DNA from: Phellopilus nigrolimitatus
Lineage: Eukaryota; Basidiomycota; Agaricomycetes; Hymenochaetales; Hymenochaetaceae
DNA length: 64,000 nt
Assembly (NCBI GenBank): GCA_021029095.1
Contig: JAJOHG010000008.1
Span: 682,001-746,000 of the forward strand
Direction of reading: 5' to 3'
This document shows positions 37,746 to 49,731 of this stretch, piece by piece. The position numbers and the translations under genes are program-made. The stretch's first letter is position 1. The number at the start of each line of letters is the position of its first letter. The notes below the pieces were generated by a model. It was not told the DNA's origin, did not search any database, and saw only the letters and a program-made list of their open reading frames with translations.

Positions 37746-40185
37746 GCTGCGATTCTCGCCGAGCGCCGAGCGCTCGTTGGCATGATGTCCTTTGCATTTT
37801 TCTCTATGGATGTGGTACCGGAGACGGTCGCTTGAAGGACGATCTATTCCGTCTCCTTCCTGTCTTCTCTTTTTCCCGTTCATTTCGTCTTGTCTCGTCT
37901 TTTTATTCCTCAACTGACGGTTTCAGAAATGGAACAAAAACAATCTGACATTCGGACTTGCACGCACGGACTCCGCGCCCTCGCGCCGCCGCTCGCTGCC
38001 TACCCCGCTCCTTTCCCCCACGGACTTCCTATGACCTTGTCGTGACAATCGCCTCTGCATCTACATATTGTATATACCCTAGTGCAAATAGACTGTAGCG
38101 TAGCATTCATAGCATCTCGTACCATCACCCTCACTTCGCTGTGCATCATGATCAGTATATAATGGCTCCGGATTGTTTCAATGCGGGCTTATTTGCACTA
38201 GCTATAGAACATCTGGAGGCGTCCTATGTATTTTGGGTCGCTTTCTTTTACCGTACATACTTTGTGTTTTTCTCTAATCATTGAGCACGAAGCAGGTGTT
38301 TGCAGCTACATGTATACATGTATATACATCGGTAAAAAGGATATGATAATGTGCTTGCAGAACTTCAGTCCGTTTCAAAATGTAGAGAAGCCATGGGCAG
38401 GTGCCGGTGGGAGGCATTTCAATCCAGATCGCCCGCCTCACTCAAAACAAATCGCTTATATTCTCAGCTTCGATAATGCACAAGAGATGGACAAAAGCTG
38501 ATTCTGGCAGAAAGAGAAATGATTGATAGCCAGTTATAAGAATTGCGTATAGCGAGTTGACCTGGGAGTTCGGATTTGTGCCTGCCAGTGGTAATAGAAT
38601 CAATGCTGCCATGCCACGAATGCTCACCATCGTCGGTGTAGGTATTGAACGTAGCGCAGGTGCTGGCTATGTCGTCCCTCTTCTTTCTGCTCGATTTCTT
38701 TTGAAGAGCACGGCTAGGTCGCATGCCTGCTCTATCTCTTTCTAGGAGCCCGCAAGACCGGGTTCTTGTACATTATGCCAGGGAAATTATACACTTCAAC
38801 TTAAGTATGTCATGAAAGCGCGCTCATCGCGGCTTTGCAACGGATAGATATGCGGAAAGAATATGCCCCGGGTCTGCAGCGGTTGCTCCTCTCTCATCCA
38901 GCGAAAGGGCGACGGTGCCTCGGATTGGCTCCGTGTGGTTTCCTATTGCGACTACAGGCATCGGCACCGAGAGCTCGGTCACGGACATGTCCATCGTCTA
39001 ATGAAGGAACGTCAAATTCAAACCACCCAAAAGATTTGACAATTGAAACGAAGACGTTGCACGCACGTGGAATCGAATCATCATTATATTTTCGCCGCCA
39101 TTCTCGAGAAGAAGGCCGATTTTCAGGTGCCGCGTGCATCCCTTCTCAGCGACTTCCGGTGGAGTGGACAGTTGCAGGTAAAGCGAAATATCGTGACGTC
39201 GTATCCGCGAGTTTTTCTGAGGTAAGGAAAAGGTCGCGATGTAGTTTCTCGTGTAGTATACATAGGCGCAGCCTAAGGCTGGAGAGCTTCCGCTGGCAGA
39301 AGCGTTTATGTATTTAGTAGTCGCAAGCCAGCAAGAAAGCTGAGCGCTTACTAGGAACAAAAATTCAGAGGAATAACTGCCGCCTGCCGAAAAGCATCTC
39401 TCCACCGAAAGCGGATTACAACGAGCGAAAAAGCAGTCAGAGCCAATAAAACAAGATAAAGACAAGTGCTCATTTGCACGGGGAACACAGGGCGTGGACA
39501 GAAAGCGACGCGACGCGCCAGCGGGCTCGACTTCGGGCGAAGGCAACGGGACGAAGTACGACGAAAGAACGCACTCCCTTGCCGTCGGTTAGCACGCCAG
39601 CTCGGGCGTGCCGCATTGCCATGGTGTCCTCTTTGTGTCCTCGTTGTGTCACGTCTTCACAAGAATGCCGGTCGCCGCGTGCGTGCAGCAATGGCGGTCA
39701 AACAGCACAGAACACCTCGACGCGTCTCGGCAAACGCTCGGCACGTTCAGAGATGACATAATCGGGGTTTAACGACCGACGGCCGACGTCTTGCCGCCCA
39801 TGCTCAAGGAGTCAACGCTGCCGATACAAATGGGCTCCATGGGTCGTGAAAGACGCAAGAGATGCGCGAAGACGGGTAGCATTCGAGGTTGAGAGCAGTT
39901 GAGCGTGTCATGAAGTCTCAAAGAGCCGCTACGCCAGCATAAACGAAATTTCTTTTCTCACAACGCAAAAACTTGTACCCGATTTTCTTTTGAAGCAGCA
40001 TAGTCGAGAACAGTTCAGTCTGGCGCGTTTCGTGTTAGGTCGGAATCGAAGTCGGAATCGAGAAGCTTGCAAATTGTGAGGGAAGGCGGATTGCGTGAGA
40101 ACGTGCAAGACGATCAGGCCACCTGCTAAGTTTAGATGCTTGTTTCCTCAACGTCGACCGTCTGGTATATTTTCTCCTCGACGGC
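37746..40185. other. Intergenic, no gene seen
   Basis: 2.4 kb. Open frames near 38835-39317, 39466-39761 and elsewhere overlap on both strands, have no domain, and lack plausible exon partners. The last few hundred bases should hold the desaturase promoter. Confidence 0.4.
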
Positions 40186-41658
40186 ATGCAAGCTCGCAAA
40201 GATGTTGGAGGCGAGGCCGCCGAGAAGAGCGCGACGCTAGGTGAGAGTGTTTGATTTGCCGGTAAGCAGCATGTCGATTATGTCCGCCCCCGTCAATAGA
40301 CTTCAGCTACTTCGGCGGTGCCGAGACACTCAGCGAGGGACGGTCGCCGCGCCGTACGGCCATGGAGAGCCCAACAAGCGCGGACGATGGGCAAAAATAC
40401 CCGGGACCTCCGCAGGACCCGTCGGACTTCCTGTGGTTGTTGACGGAGGAGCCGCACAGATCTAGACGGGCGGCCATAATAAAGGCGCACCCCGAGGTGC
40501 GTCCAGCTCCAGCTCTCGCGCTCGACGTGCAGTAAGCTTATAGTGGAACAGGTCGTGAAGCTCATGGGCCACGAGCCCCTGACGAAATGGATCGTGTTGG
40601 GCGTCGTGCTGCTGCAGCTCGCGCTGGCGTACGCCCTGCGCGCGGCGCGCCCGCTCTCGCCGAGCTTCCTGTTCTGCGCGTACGCGGTCGGCGGGACGGC
40701 GAACCACAACCTCTTCCTTGCGATCCACGAGATCACGCACAACCTCGCGTTCCGCGGCGTCAAGGCGAACAAACTCTTCGCCATCTTTGCGAACCTGCCG
40801 ATCGGGATTCCGTACGCGACGACGTTCAAAGTGCGCGCTTGCTTTTTGCTTTTGAAGTGCGACTCTCATGTCTTGCGGTCTAGAAATACCACATTGAGCA
40901 CCACAAGCACCTCGGAGAGGATGGGATCGATACCGACCTGCCCTCGCAACTGGAGCTCATTTGCCTCAACAACGTCCTTGGCAAGACCTTCTTCGCGTAA
41001 GCAAGCACATTCCATTTACACCCAACTTCTGCCTTCCTCAAAACAAAAACGACATATAGCACATTCCAGATATTATTCTACGCGCTGAGGCCGGGGTTCG
41101 TCCGCACGCAGCAGCTAACGCGCTGGCACTTCCTCAACATCGCCGTGCAGCTCATAGCGGACTATTTCTTGCTCAAGTACTGGGGCGTGCGCGCGTTCCT
41201 GTACCTGCTCTTCTCGAGCTTCTTCGCAGGAAGCCTGCACCCGTGCGCGGGCCACTTCATCGCGGAGCACTACGTCTGGGATGGCCTGAACCAGGAGACG
41301 TACTCGTACTACGGCCCGCTGAACGTTCTCGCGTACAACGTGGGTTTTCCCAGTCCACTTCTTATCTTATATCTCAAACCTGACTTGCTTTGCGCTCCAG
41401 GTCGGGTACCACAACGAGCACCACGACTTCCCGTCCGTTGCGTGGACGCGGCTGCCCGCGCTGCGGGCGCTCGCGCCCGAGTTCTACGACACGATCCCGT
41501 CGCACCCGTCGTGGCCGATGGTCATCGTCAACTTCATCCGCGACAGAGAGGTCGGCATGTTTGCGCGCGTCAAGCGAAAAGACAAGGGCGTGCCGGTCAC
41601 GCTTGCGTCGAGCCCTGTCGAGCCAGTGAGCGAGGAACGAGCGAAGAGTCCGGAGTGA
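40186..41658 (+). CDS. DES1: Sphingolipid delta-4 desaturase
   Basis: ER-membrane di-iron enzyme that puts the delta-4 double bond into dihydroceramide on the way to fungal glucosylceramides. Six exons join in phase: 40186-40240, 40300-40496, 40552-40830, 40884-40996, 41060-41339 and 41401-41658, giving 393 residues. N-terminal DFLWLLTEEPHRSRRAAIIK matches the DEGS family start. The three His boxes are HEITH near residue 142, HIEHHKH near 179 and HNEHH near 311. Flanking motifs HPCAGHFIAEHY and ETYSYYGPLNVLAYN are those of DEGS1. Hydrophobic spans lie around the first box and at VQLIADYFLL...LYLLFSSFFAG. The acceptor at 40551 was chosen over an AG nine bases earlier because only it keeps frame and gives HPEVVKLMGHEP. 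Confidence 0.95.
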
Positions 41659-41863
41659 TGTGTAGCTATAGTTTGGAAGAGGATAAAAACATTAGCTCAT
41701 GGTCACATCAACAATCGAACTATGGACGATACTTACTAGCTTCCGTGTAATCTCTATTCCTCGAATCGACGTAAGTTAGAGATGATGCAAGTGGAGCGTC
41801 GATCACCTCTTAAACTCTTACTTGCAAGTTTGTTACCTCTCTTCAAATCACAAGCAAAACAAA

Positions 41864-42875
41864 ATGGTATCCGCACTCATATTCATCGCCGACGGGACGG
41901 AGGAGATGGAATTGTGAGTCTGCATGCTTTTCCTACTGTTTACTTTATAGCCTGAGTGATCCGACAACGAAGTTGGTAATAGCACGATCGCGTACGACAC
42001 GCTCGTCCGCGCTGGCGTGAAGTGCACTTCTGTCTTCGTGCCCGCCTCGCCTACGTCCATCGGGAGTGCACAGGCGACGGTGACATGCTCGCGTGGCGTC
42101 AAGATTGTCGCAGACGCGGCCCTCAGCGAGCTGGGGAGCTTGGGATCCGTTGAGTGGCACTTGACTCGTGTTTGACTTACACTCTGACTGGCATTTTTCA
42201 GATCCATGCTGCAGATCTGCTTGTTGTCCCTGGCGGCGCGAAAGGCGCGGAGACGATCTCGCAGAACGCGATCGTGCAGGGTCTGGTGACGAAACACATC
42301 GAGGCGGGGAAGTTGGTAGGCATGATCTGTGCCGGTGCGACGATCTCGAGCTCTGCCTTTCGTTCGGGTGCTAACCGCCTTCCGCATTCTTTTTTCAAAG
42401 GGAGTCTCGCTGCGAAGACATCGGGTTTGCCGAGGCAGTCCCTCACTTCGCATCCTAGTGTGAAGAGCGAACTCGAAAAGGGTGTGTGCTCTCCCCATTT
42501 TGTGCCCTCATCAGCTGTGCATTGTTAATAAAGCAATGTGCGCTGCCGGCTGTCCTCAGAATACGACTACCGCGACGACGCTGTCGTCGTTTCGGGACAC
42601 CTGGTCACCAGGTGAGTAGTATACACAGGATCTGCAATACGGAAAGCGCTGCGACCCCGTTCTCATGTTGTGCTTGTATGAAGTCGTGGACCAGGTGTGT
42701 TTTCCTATTTATATGCTACTGGAACACAGCAGTGTTCGTTGCTGTCCGAACTCATCATAATCCTACTTTAGGCACCGCGTTCCCGTTTGCGCTGAAGCTT
42801 GTCGAGCTGCTGTTCGGGCCGGAGAAGAAAGCAGAGGTGCAGGGCCCGATGGTCTTTCCTGCGGGTGCGATCTAA
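41864..42875 (+). CDS. DJ-1/PfpI (PARK7-like) family protein
   Basis: Seven exons join in phase: 41864-41913, 41983-42148, 42202-42334, 42401-42481, 42560-42611, 42684-42694 and 42772-42875, giving 198 residues, the usual DJ-1 size. Motifs are ALIFIADGTEEME at the start (with the glutamate that pairs with the active cysteine), YDTLVRAGVKCTSV, LLVVPGGAKGAE, the nucleophile elbow GMICAG with Cys near residue 115, then TSGLPRQSLTSHPSV and SRGPGTAFPFALKLVE. The family includes redox-sensing chaperones and glyoxalase-type enzymes; which applies here cannot be told. Exon 6 is only 11 nt and supplies the middle of S-R-G-P-G. It lies 205 bp downstream of the desaturase on the same strand. Confidence 0.92.
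42684..42694 (+). other. 11-nt microexon of the DJ-1 family gene
   Basis: TCGTGGACCAG is bounded by AG and GT. It is the only way seen to restore the conserved SRGPGTAFPFAL stretch and the reading frame between 42611 and 42772. Confidence 0.8.
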
Positions 42876-43186
42876 TATCGAGACGAAAGAGTGAGTCTCC
42901 GACGGCGGCGTGTACGAATATGTACTTCAGCACTTCAGCACGGAAGAATGTGTTTCTGTGAAAATAATTTCTATTTTTTCTTTGTCTCCATTGGCCTTGA
43001 TCTAGGAAAGGAAGGAAGGACGGAAGGAACTGATCTGAGCCTTCGGCGTGCAACTGTATACACCGACTCATCGAGGCGATGTGATGGTGGGCGCCTACAG
43101 CTAGTATATCATGCACGCAAATTAAGAACACGCCGTCGTCGAGCGCCCTCTTCCTTTCCTCCCTCCCACGTCCTCGCCGCCGTATC
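42876..43186. other. Intergenic, no gene seen
   Basis: 311 bp between the DJ-1 family gene and the GNAT gene. A short GGAAGGAAGGACGGAAGG run lies near 43008-43025. It probably contains the GNAT promoter. Confidence 0.5.
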
Positions 43187-45128
43187 ATGGACGACAAGCA
43201 GCCTGCTCCCCGCGTCGTGCTCCGCCAGTTCGACCCGACGGCGCTCCGCTCAAACAAGGACACGGAGTGCCTCCTCGACCTCTGGGGCGTCCTGCAGAAC
43301 TCGGCCGTCGACGCAGCGCTTGCGAACGATCCGAGCGTGTTTGACTTCCAGGACAAGTGTCTCTACTTTGCGACTATACATTGGCCCGCCGATACCTCCG
43401 GCTTGAGCGGTATGATGCCCGAGAAGCTCATGTTTGACGCACCTCTATAACTTCATTGAGTTTGCAGTCGCTCCGTCCAACAGAGACGCCAATCGGAACA
43501 CCGACGATGATGTGGACATGGAAGGCACTGGCAACGGCGCCAGTAGCTCACAGCCGTCCTCCAACACAACTGAGCTTTCGTCTCAAGCAGCCGCCTCCGA
43601 CCACCTCGCGATGGGACCCGGAACTGACGACTGCTCAAGCATCATCGGGGTCATTTATCTTCTGAACCTCGAGCATGCGCCAGGCGAGGCGTCTCTCGGG
43701 CTCGCTCTCATGCCCTACGCACGTAACAAAGGCTTCGGCCCCGATGCGGTGCTTCGGGTCCTGGGCATGGCGTTCGACGTGTTCGAGTTCCACCGGATCA
43801 GTGCCTCGGTGCTCGACGGGTCCTCCAGGGAGCACGCACTGCGCATGTTTGTCGGGCTCGGCTTCGGATGCGAGGGCACGCGCCGGCGCGCGGTCCAGTG
43901 CCCGAGCGATGCGGCATGGCGCGACGCGCACCACCTTGGGATGCTCGACACGGAATGGGTGACGGGCGCGCTGAGGTGCGTGCAGGAGAAGCCCGTGCGG
44001 ACACGCTGGGACGAGATGTTCGAGCGCCATCAGAGGGAGCGGGAGGTGCTCGTCGACGCGGCGGAGCGCGCGCGCATCCTGAAGCGGACGGCGAGCACGG
44101 ACACGCTCCGCCCGGGGCAGGCCGACCTCGCTGCGGACAGCGAGGCGGAGAAAGAGAGCGCGAGCGAGGCGGAGGCTGGGTCTACTGGGAGGTGCTCGGA
44201 GCCGGAGCGCAGCGTCTCTCCGCAGGGCCATGTTATCGATCCATTCCTTGACTTTGGTATACCATATAGGAGAGCTGCGTTCTCGCTGCACTCTGCTTAC
44301 CATGGTGAGGAATCGGATGCGGAGTCGGACGCGTTCGATGGCATTGAGACGTCGAGGAGCAGGATACTGCGGCGCCTTCGCAGCGTGTTCGACTCGGACT
44401 CGGACGAACACGACACATTACTCCAAGGCTCGCCCTTTGCAGACGTCTCCCCGATCGATCACCACGGTCACCTCTACCAGCAGCAAGCCGCGTTCTCGAG
44501 TGCATTCAACCCGCCCTACCCGCCGCCGCCCGAGTCGGAGTCGGAGGCGGACATCTCGGGCGATTCGGAGGGCGAGGTGGAGCACTACGCGTCTGCGCTC
44601 GAGTCGGACGGCGACGACGAGCTGCTGCTCGCGCCGAGGAGCGGGAGGCGGACGGCCCGAGCGTCGCCGCCGCTGCCGATGACGTCGCTGCCGACGACGA
44701 CGTCGTCGTCGCCGGCGCGCCGCATGCCGACAGGCTCGCTGCGCCCGCGCGTGGAGCTGAAGAAGCGGCGCGTGGAGCTCGGGGCGAGCGGGGACACGGA
44801 CGGCCTCGCCGATTATGTCGGTGTATGGGCGTCGGGCGTGGTCGGGTCACCGAGCGGAGCGCCCGTGGACCTCGAAACGTCGGGTACCCGGCCGGACTCT
44901 GGTCTCTCTGCTGCTTCGCACGGGCCTGCCTCTGCTAGCAGCACGGGGCTGCAGCTCGGCGATGTCGCTGCCGGTGCGCGCTCTGGCGCCGACGCTGGGG
45001 GCGCGGAGTCCGAGTCCGAGTGTGATACGGGCTCGGAGGCGACGTGGGACATGCTCTCGAACGCGAGCCTGAGCGAGGTCGAGTCGTCGCACTCGCTGAG
45101 CCTGCAGAGTGCGAGCGACAGCGAGTAG
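43187..45128 (+). CDS. GNAT N-acetyltransferase with long acidic tail
   Basis: Two exons, 43187-43409 and 43468-45128, join in phase to give 627 residues. The first 240 residues form a GNAT fold: VVLRQFDPTALRSNKD at the start, GVIYLLNLEHAPGEASLGLA, the acetyl-CoA loop YARNKGFGPDAVLRVLGMAF near 155-175 and FHRISASVLDGSSREHALRM. The remaining 390 residues are low-complexity, rich in Ser, Glu and Asp, with many SES/SDSE clusters, and probably disordered. An insert of Asn/Ser/Thr-rich sequence splits the fold near residues 78-125. Agaricomycete genomes have many such acetyltransferases of unknown substrate. Confidence 0.8.
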
Positions 45129-45785
45129 GCGTGCTTTAAAACCTTTGGACGGGACGGCGCATCCGCGCGCTTCCCCTTTTCCTTCACTTAACCTGCGTGA
45201 CACCTCTCAAAAATCCAATTTGCTAAAGCTTGTAAAATAAGAAAAAGCTCGGAAGGAAGAAAGCATGTACATGTACTTTCCGAGCTGCCAGGGCGTGCAT
45301 ATGCACGCCTCTCGCTCTATGCTGTTTTCGTATTCGTTCCCGCCATGATATGTATGTATGCATGTATGTGATTATGTTCTGCACCCCTTGCTCTGATCCG
45401 TTTTGTATATTGTGTAGTGATAGTAATGGATACCTTTCATGGACGTCCGGCCAATTCTATGAAACGTGGATATATGCGCCCCTGCTTGTGAAGACACGGC
45501 TTCTTGTCTTGTTTTCACGTGGCCGTCGCACACCTCCTGGGCTTATGCTTACCGTAAAGATGTTATTACAGCCCAATCATGTCTTTCGTTGTGCAAATCA
45601 ACGCCGGCGACATGTAATCAATTATCGAATCCAGTGCAGCATAGCCAGTCAAACTTCCCATGCTGGCGCTTCATTTACGCAGCACTCGAACAAGTACTTA
45701 GTTTCAGACAGGTTAGCTATACAGTGATATACACCATTGGAATCGCTACAGTATTTTCAAGCATGCCTATGGATGAGATGATACA
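45129..45785. other. Convergent 3' region, no gene seen
   Basis: 657 bp between the 3' ends of the GNAT gene and NAA15. It contains CATGTACATGTA at 45264-45275 and the nearby palindromic GCGTGCATATGCACGC (about 45294-45309). Short frames here lack support. Confidence 0.5.
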
Positions 45786-48700
45786 CTACGGCACCTCCTG
45801 CTTTGCTTTATCCTCGACGGCATCCCCTTGCGACTCGGCGAGAGCCTCGGAGCGCAAGCGCGCGAGCTCCTCCGGCGTCTTAAAGACAGTAGACAACTCG
45901 AAGCGTTCGTCGCACTTCGAGCGGAACTCGTCTTTACGAGATGACCCGATGTCCGCGAGGAACTGCAGAGCTTTAGATGCGCTCTATGGTAAAAATATTA
46001 GTACAATGTGTCGAAGACGGACTGTGATCACGAGCGCGTACCTTGATATCGACGACGGTCTCGGGCGCAAGGATTCCGAAGACTGTACTTTCAACTTCTT
46101 CCCGAGGAGCTTTCAATCGGTGCAGTACTTGGGCCGCTGCCAGCGCGGCAGTCGCAGAAGTCGAGTGCCGTTGCAGATACTGCGAGTTAAAGGTGTCGAG
46201 TGCGAGGTCGGCAGGAATTAGTGTTGATAATGCTGAGGATATGACAGAATCAAGGGGCTGTGCTAGGGGCTGGGCAAGTGAAGACACTGAGACATAGGTT
46301 TAATATCAGCGGCACTGAGACTAGTCTAGACATGCAGACAAACCTCTCTGCTTGAAGTCTACGATGCGGAGATGCAACTCCGGATCGCCAGGATCTAATA
46401 ACCGAGCCGAGAGCAATGCCTTCAATGCCTGAAGATATTTTTCTGGGCGACGCGTTAGCAAAATGCGGATCGAAAAGAAGGCCATATTCACGTCGTCTGA
46501 CTGAGACATCGTACACGCCAATGTAAACATCCATACGGTCATTTGTTTGCGTCATTAACGGCTTAACCAGTTTCCAAGCCTGCTCCAGACTGTCCGGAGC
46601 GGCAAGCGCCTTTGAGCCATCGACGTCTTCATCTTTTGGGGCCGGCGGCTCGATGCCTCTATCTTCGTTGACCGACGATGCGTTGGCAACAGCGGCTTGG
46701 GGAAATGCTCAGCAACCAAGTTACATGAAAATGCAATGACAATAAAGTGGTCTTACTTTTTTTGCTGTCCTCCTGATTCTTCAAGGCAGCTTTTTTGGCC
46801 TTCTTCTGCGCCTTCTTTTCTGCCTCTGAGCGATTCGCTGGGCTCAATCAGTAAGAGTACACTGATGACCGACCAAGTGAACTCACATGACGACGACGAA
46901 GCAAGTTTGGGGTCATCATAGACACTGATGTATATCTTCGAATAAAGTAATGAAATTATAGCTTAGACCCATGTGGTACAGTTCCATAAAACATACCCGA
47001 GCGGCTTCCAAAGCAGACTTCACATATGCAGGCTGGGATTGCAGAGCATCTTCCCAATGCAGCAGTCTGAAAATTTTCAAGCATGAAATTCACTCGGTCA
47101 ACTCAGAGGGCGTAAACATACCCGATGTAAGGGTTGATCGTGAATCGTCTTAACGAGTAAAAGTGAAAATCGTATTGATCGTTATTAAAATCGTCGAATA
47201 CCTTGCTCAAAGTCAGATACGAGGACTTGGAATATCTGACAGTTTACGTACTTTTTGTATAGCCAGGTACTTCTTCAGAGCCAGACCTAGTCTTCCCAGT
47301 CTATTTTGTGCATCCGCCTCTTCAGTGAGATACAACAAGGACTGCATATCCTCAAGGTCGGCGCCCGGAGTTGCCGCATCTTTCTAGCAGAAAAGACTTA
47401 GCCTTTCGAGTCCAACATCTCTGTAATTTGACACGTACTTTAGTGAATAGTCCCAAGATCGCCTGTGCTTCGTCCAACAAACCGGCACGTTGATGATACT
47501 TTGCGCTCTTCGTGTTTAGAAAACGATCCTGCCGGTCTAATCTTCTCGCCTCTTCAATGCATCGCACTGCACCAACGAGATCACCTGCGCGCTTGAGCAA
47601 GCGCCCTTTGCAAGCGTGAAGCTCTGGGAGCGTCGGGGTGTGGGCGATTGCAATATCCAAAACAGAGGATGCTAACGAATAGCGATGAAGATGTGAGTGG
47701 TGCTGTGCTAGGAAATAAAGTGTCCAGAGGTATGTTGTCGGAGGTTCAGTATCCGATGAAGTATCGCCATTAGTTGCATCGGAAGCAGGAGGCGGCGCGA
47801 ATGTGCTCTTTAGCTCCTCAATTATTTCTTCGATAGCCTGTTGCTTTGTAGAATCCGAATAAAGACTTTTTACATCAGCGAATAGCGAGGGAAGGCCTCT
47901 CCTTATTCCATTTAGGAGATAATTGTGAGCCCGGTCCTTGAAATTAGCCCCTAAAATCAGTTGCAACTAAATTCCTTTCCGAGATGAACGCCAATGGAAG
48001 CAAACTTACCCGTCGACACTGCAAGCGCTATGCGACGAGGAGCTGTGGCTCTAGTGTGGAGATCAGATAGCTCCTGCAATGTCTCGAGGATAGTATCGCG
48101 ATTTTCGTCCGTGACAGCGTCTACGAGAGCCATCCAATCGACCGTTTCAGTGTCTGATTACAACATAATCGTGATGAACACCCTTACCTAACGAGATGCC
48201 CTTGAGTTTTAAAAGCTCTCTATAGTAGTCATAACACTCCGAATTCCTTTCTATTAGTTGCCGCCAAGCCTCTTCAGCTTCAATCGTGTTATCAAGCTTT
48301 GAGAGGAGTCGAGCTGGAGGCAAAACCATCGGCATAAGGAAAGATGGCAGATATAAAATCAGCATACCACGCGTTTCCATGACCGCCGTACGATCAACAA
48401 TGACTCTTGATTTTGCATTGCTATCGAGCATCAGAAGCGCATCGCCAAGTTCACCGAGCTCCTCGAGTACCCGAACATAATAAAGCACCACTTCAGAGTG
48501 CTCAGAGTCATAGTCTGGGACATTCTAAACTTGAAGGATATGTATACAGTGAAATAACCGAATACAGTGGAAACCTTACCTTGACAATTCGCACATAGTT
48601 CTCCAGTACTTTCTTCGCGTTCGAAAGCTTTCCATTGAGATGATAAGCCACCGCAAGCGAGATCCAGTTTTTCCGAGCATTTGGACGCAGTTGCAAGATC

Positions 48701-49233
48701 AATTCTCGGGTTTCTTGCAGACCCTCGAATTGTCGAAGTTGTGTCTGGAGGTTCGCGGCATCGTTCAGAAGGTTCAAGTTTTCCTAGAACGACACTGCGC
48801 GGTAAGCAATGGCTTAATTTAGTGTAAGTGCACGCGCATACCTTGTCGAATTTGAGAGCTTGCGTGTATGACTTTAACGCTCCTTCGTAATCCTTCTCGC
48901 CTTTCTGGATGAGCCCATAAACGTGCCAGCAAATGTGCGACGTCAAGTCCAACCGAATACCCTTCTTAACCAGCTCGATACCCTCATCCCGCCGCCCCAT
49001 GTGCGTGTACAGTAATCCTTTCATGCATAGTGTTTCTAAACAAACGCGGTTTTGTCAGTTGCGATAGTCCCAAAATTCGTTCGCCGCCTACCGCCATGGT
49101 CAGGAAACTTTTTGAGAATGTGGTCAGCGGTCTTTACGCCTTTCTTGAGCTGACGAGTTTCATATAAATTCAAAAGCTCCTTGAACAGAGTATTCTCCTT
49201 CGATGACAAGGCCTTCTTGGTAGTGGGGGCCAT
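45786..49233 (-). CDS. NAT1: NatA auxiliary subunit NAA15 (NAT1)
   Basis: TPR scaffold that anchors the Naa10 catalytic subunit to the ribosome for N-terminal acetylation. Sixteen exons join in phase: 49092-49233, 48842-49035, 48580-48783, 48368-48524, 48188-48313, 48010-48153, 47439-47950, 47252-47383, 47122-47201, 46997-47066, 46887-46935, 46757-46837, 46492-46695, 46344-46442, 46042-46286 and 45786-45983, giving 878 residues, near the human size of 866. Signature stretches: ENTLFKELLNLYETRQLKKG, LCMKGLLYTHMGRRDEG, RRYSL-type TPR helices through the middle, ADAQNRLGRLGLALKKYLAI, FDDFNNDQYDFHFYSLRR and the Lys-rich NRSEAEKKAQKKAKKAA. The C-terminal segment (LQALKALLSARLLDPGDPEL) is also typical. 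Divergent from PDS5. Intron 48154-48187 is only 34 nt. Confidence 0.93.
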
Positions 49234-49731
49234 GGCTTGAGCAGTGAGCGGAATAGACGAAGTCAGTGAACTTACGGTGTACTACTCATGTGTTGATCAA
49301 GGGATGTCTAACAAAGGTTATTCCCACGAATAGAAGATTTATCCGCCAACGCCCTAATCACTCAAGCCTTCATACCTCATCAACGGCTGAGGTATTACAT
49401 AATTATGGGTACCGTCAAAGAAATATATGTGCATTGAGACCTTTGAAATGATACCCATCTCGTCCCAAATGGCCTGATCATAGTTGAAATAAGAAAGTTG
49501 AGCTTATTCACTAGCAGTCACGTGCGTGTTAACTCGTGCCAAAGCCACTCTTGTTGTGACAGTCGCGATCGCGTCGAGCCCAACTTCTGCACACACCATA
49601 GCGACAACTGCTACAGCAGTGTGTCTGACCGCACGAACTGCAACGACTACGACGACGGAAACCTCCTTCATCTTTGCTCGCGACCATTAAACAATACCGA
49701 CAGCGCTGCCTTGAAGTGAAACCCGCACAAG
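49234..49731. promoter_or_regulatory. Divergent promoter, NAA15 / PDS5
   Basis: 498 bp between two divergent start codons hold both promoters. No TATA box is evident. A GACGACGG-containing stretch precedes the PDS5 start. Confidence 0.5.

Noticed and set aside
39466..39761. Overlapping plus-strand frames as a small gene upstream of the desaturase
   Set aside because: Composition is Arg/Ala-rich, frames overlap on both strands, and there is no domain or intron logic.
40497..40542. Acceptor at 40542 for desaturase intron 2
   Set aside because: It breaks the reading frame; the AG at 40551 keeps phase and gives the conserved HPEVVKLMGHEP.
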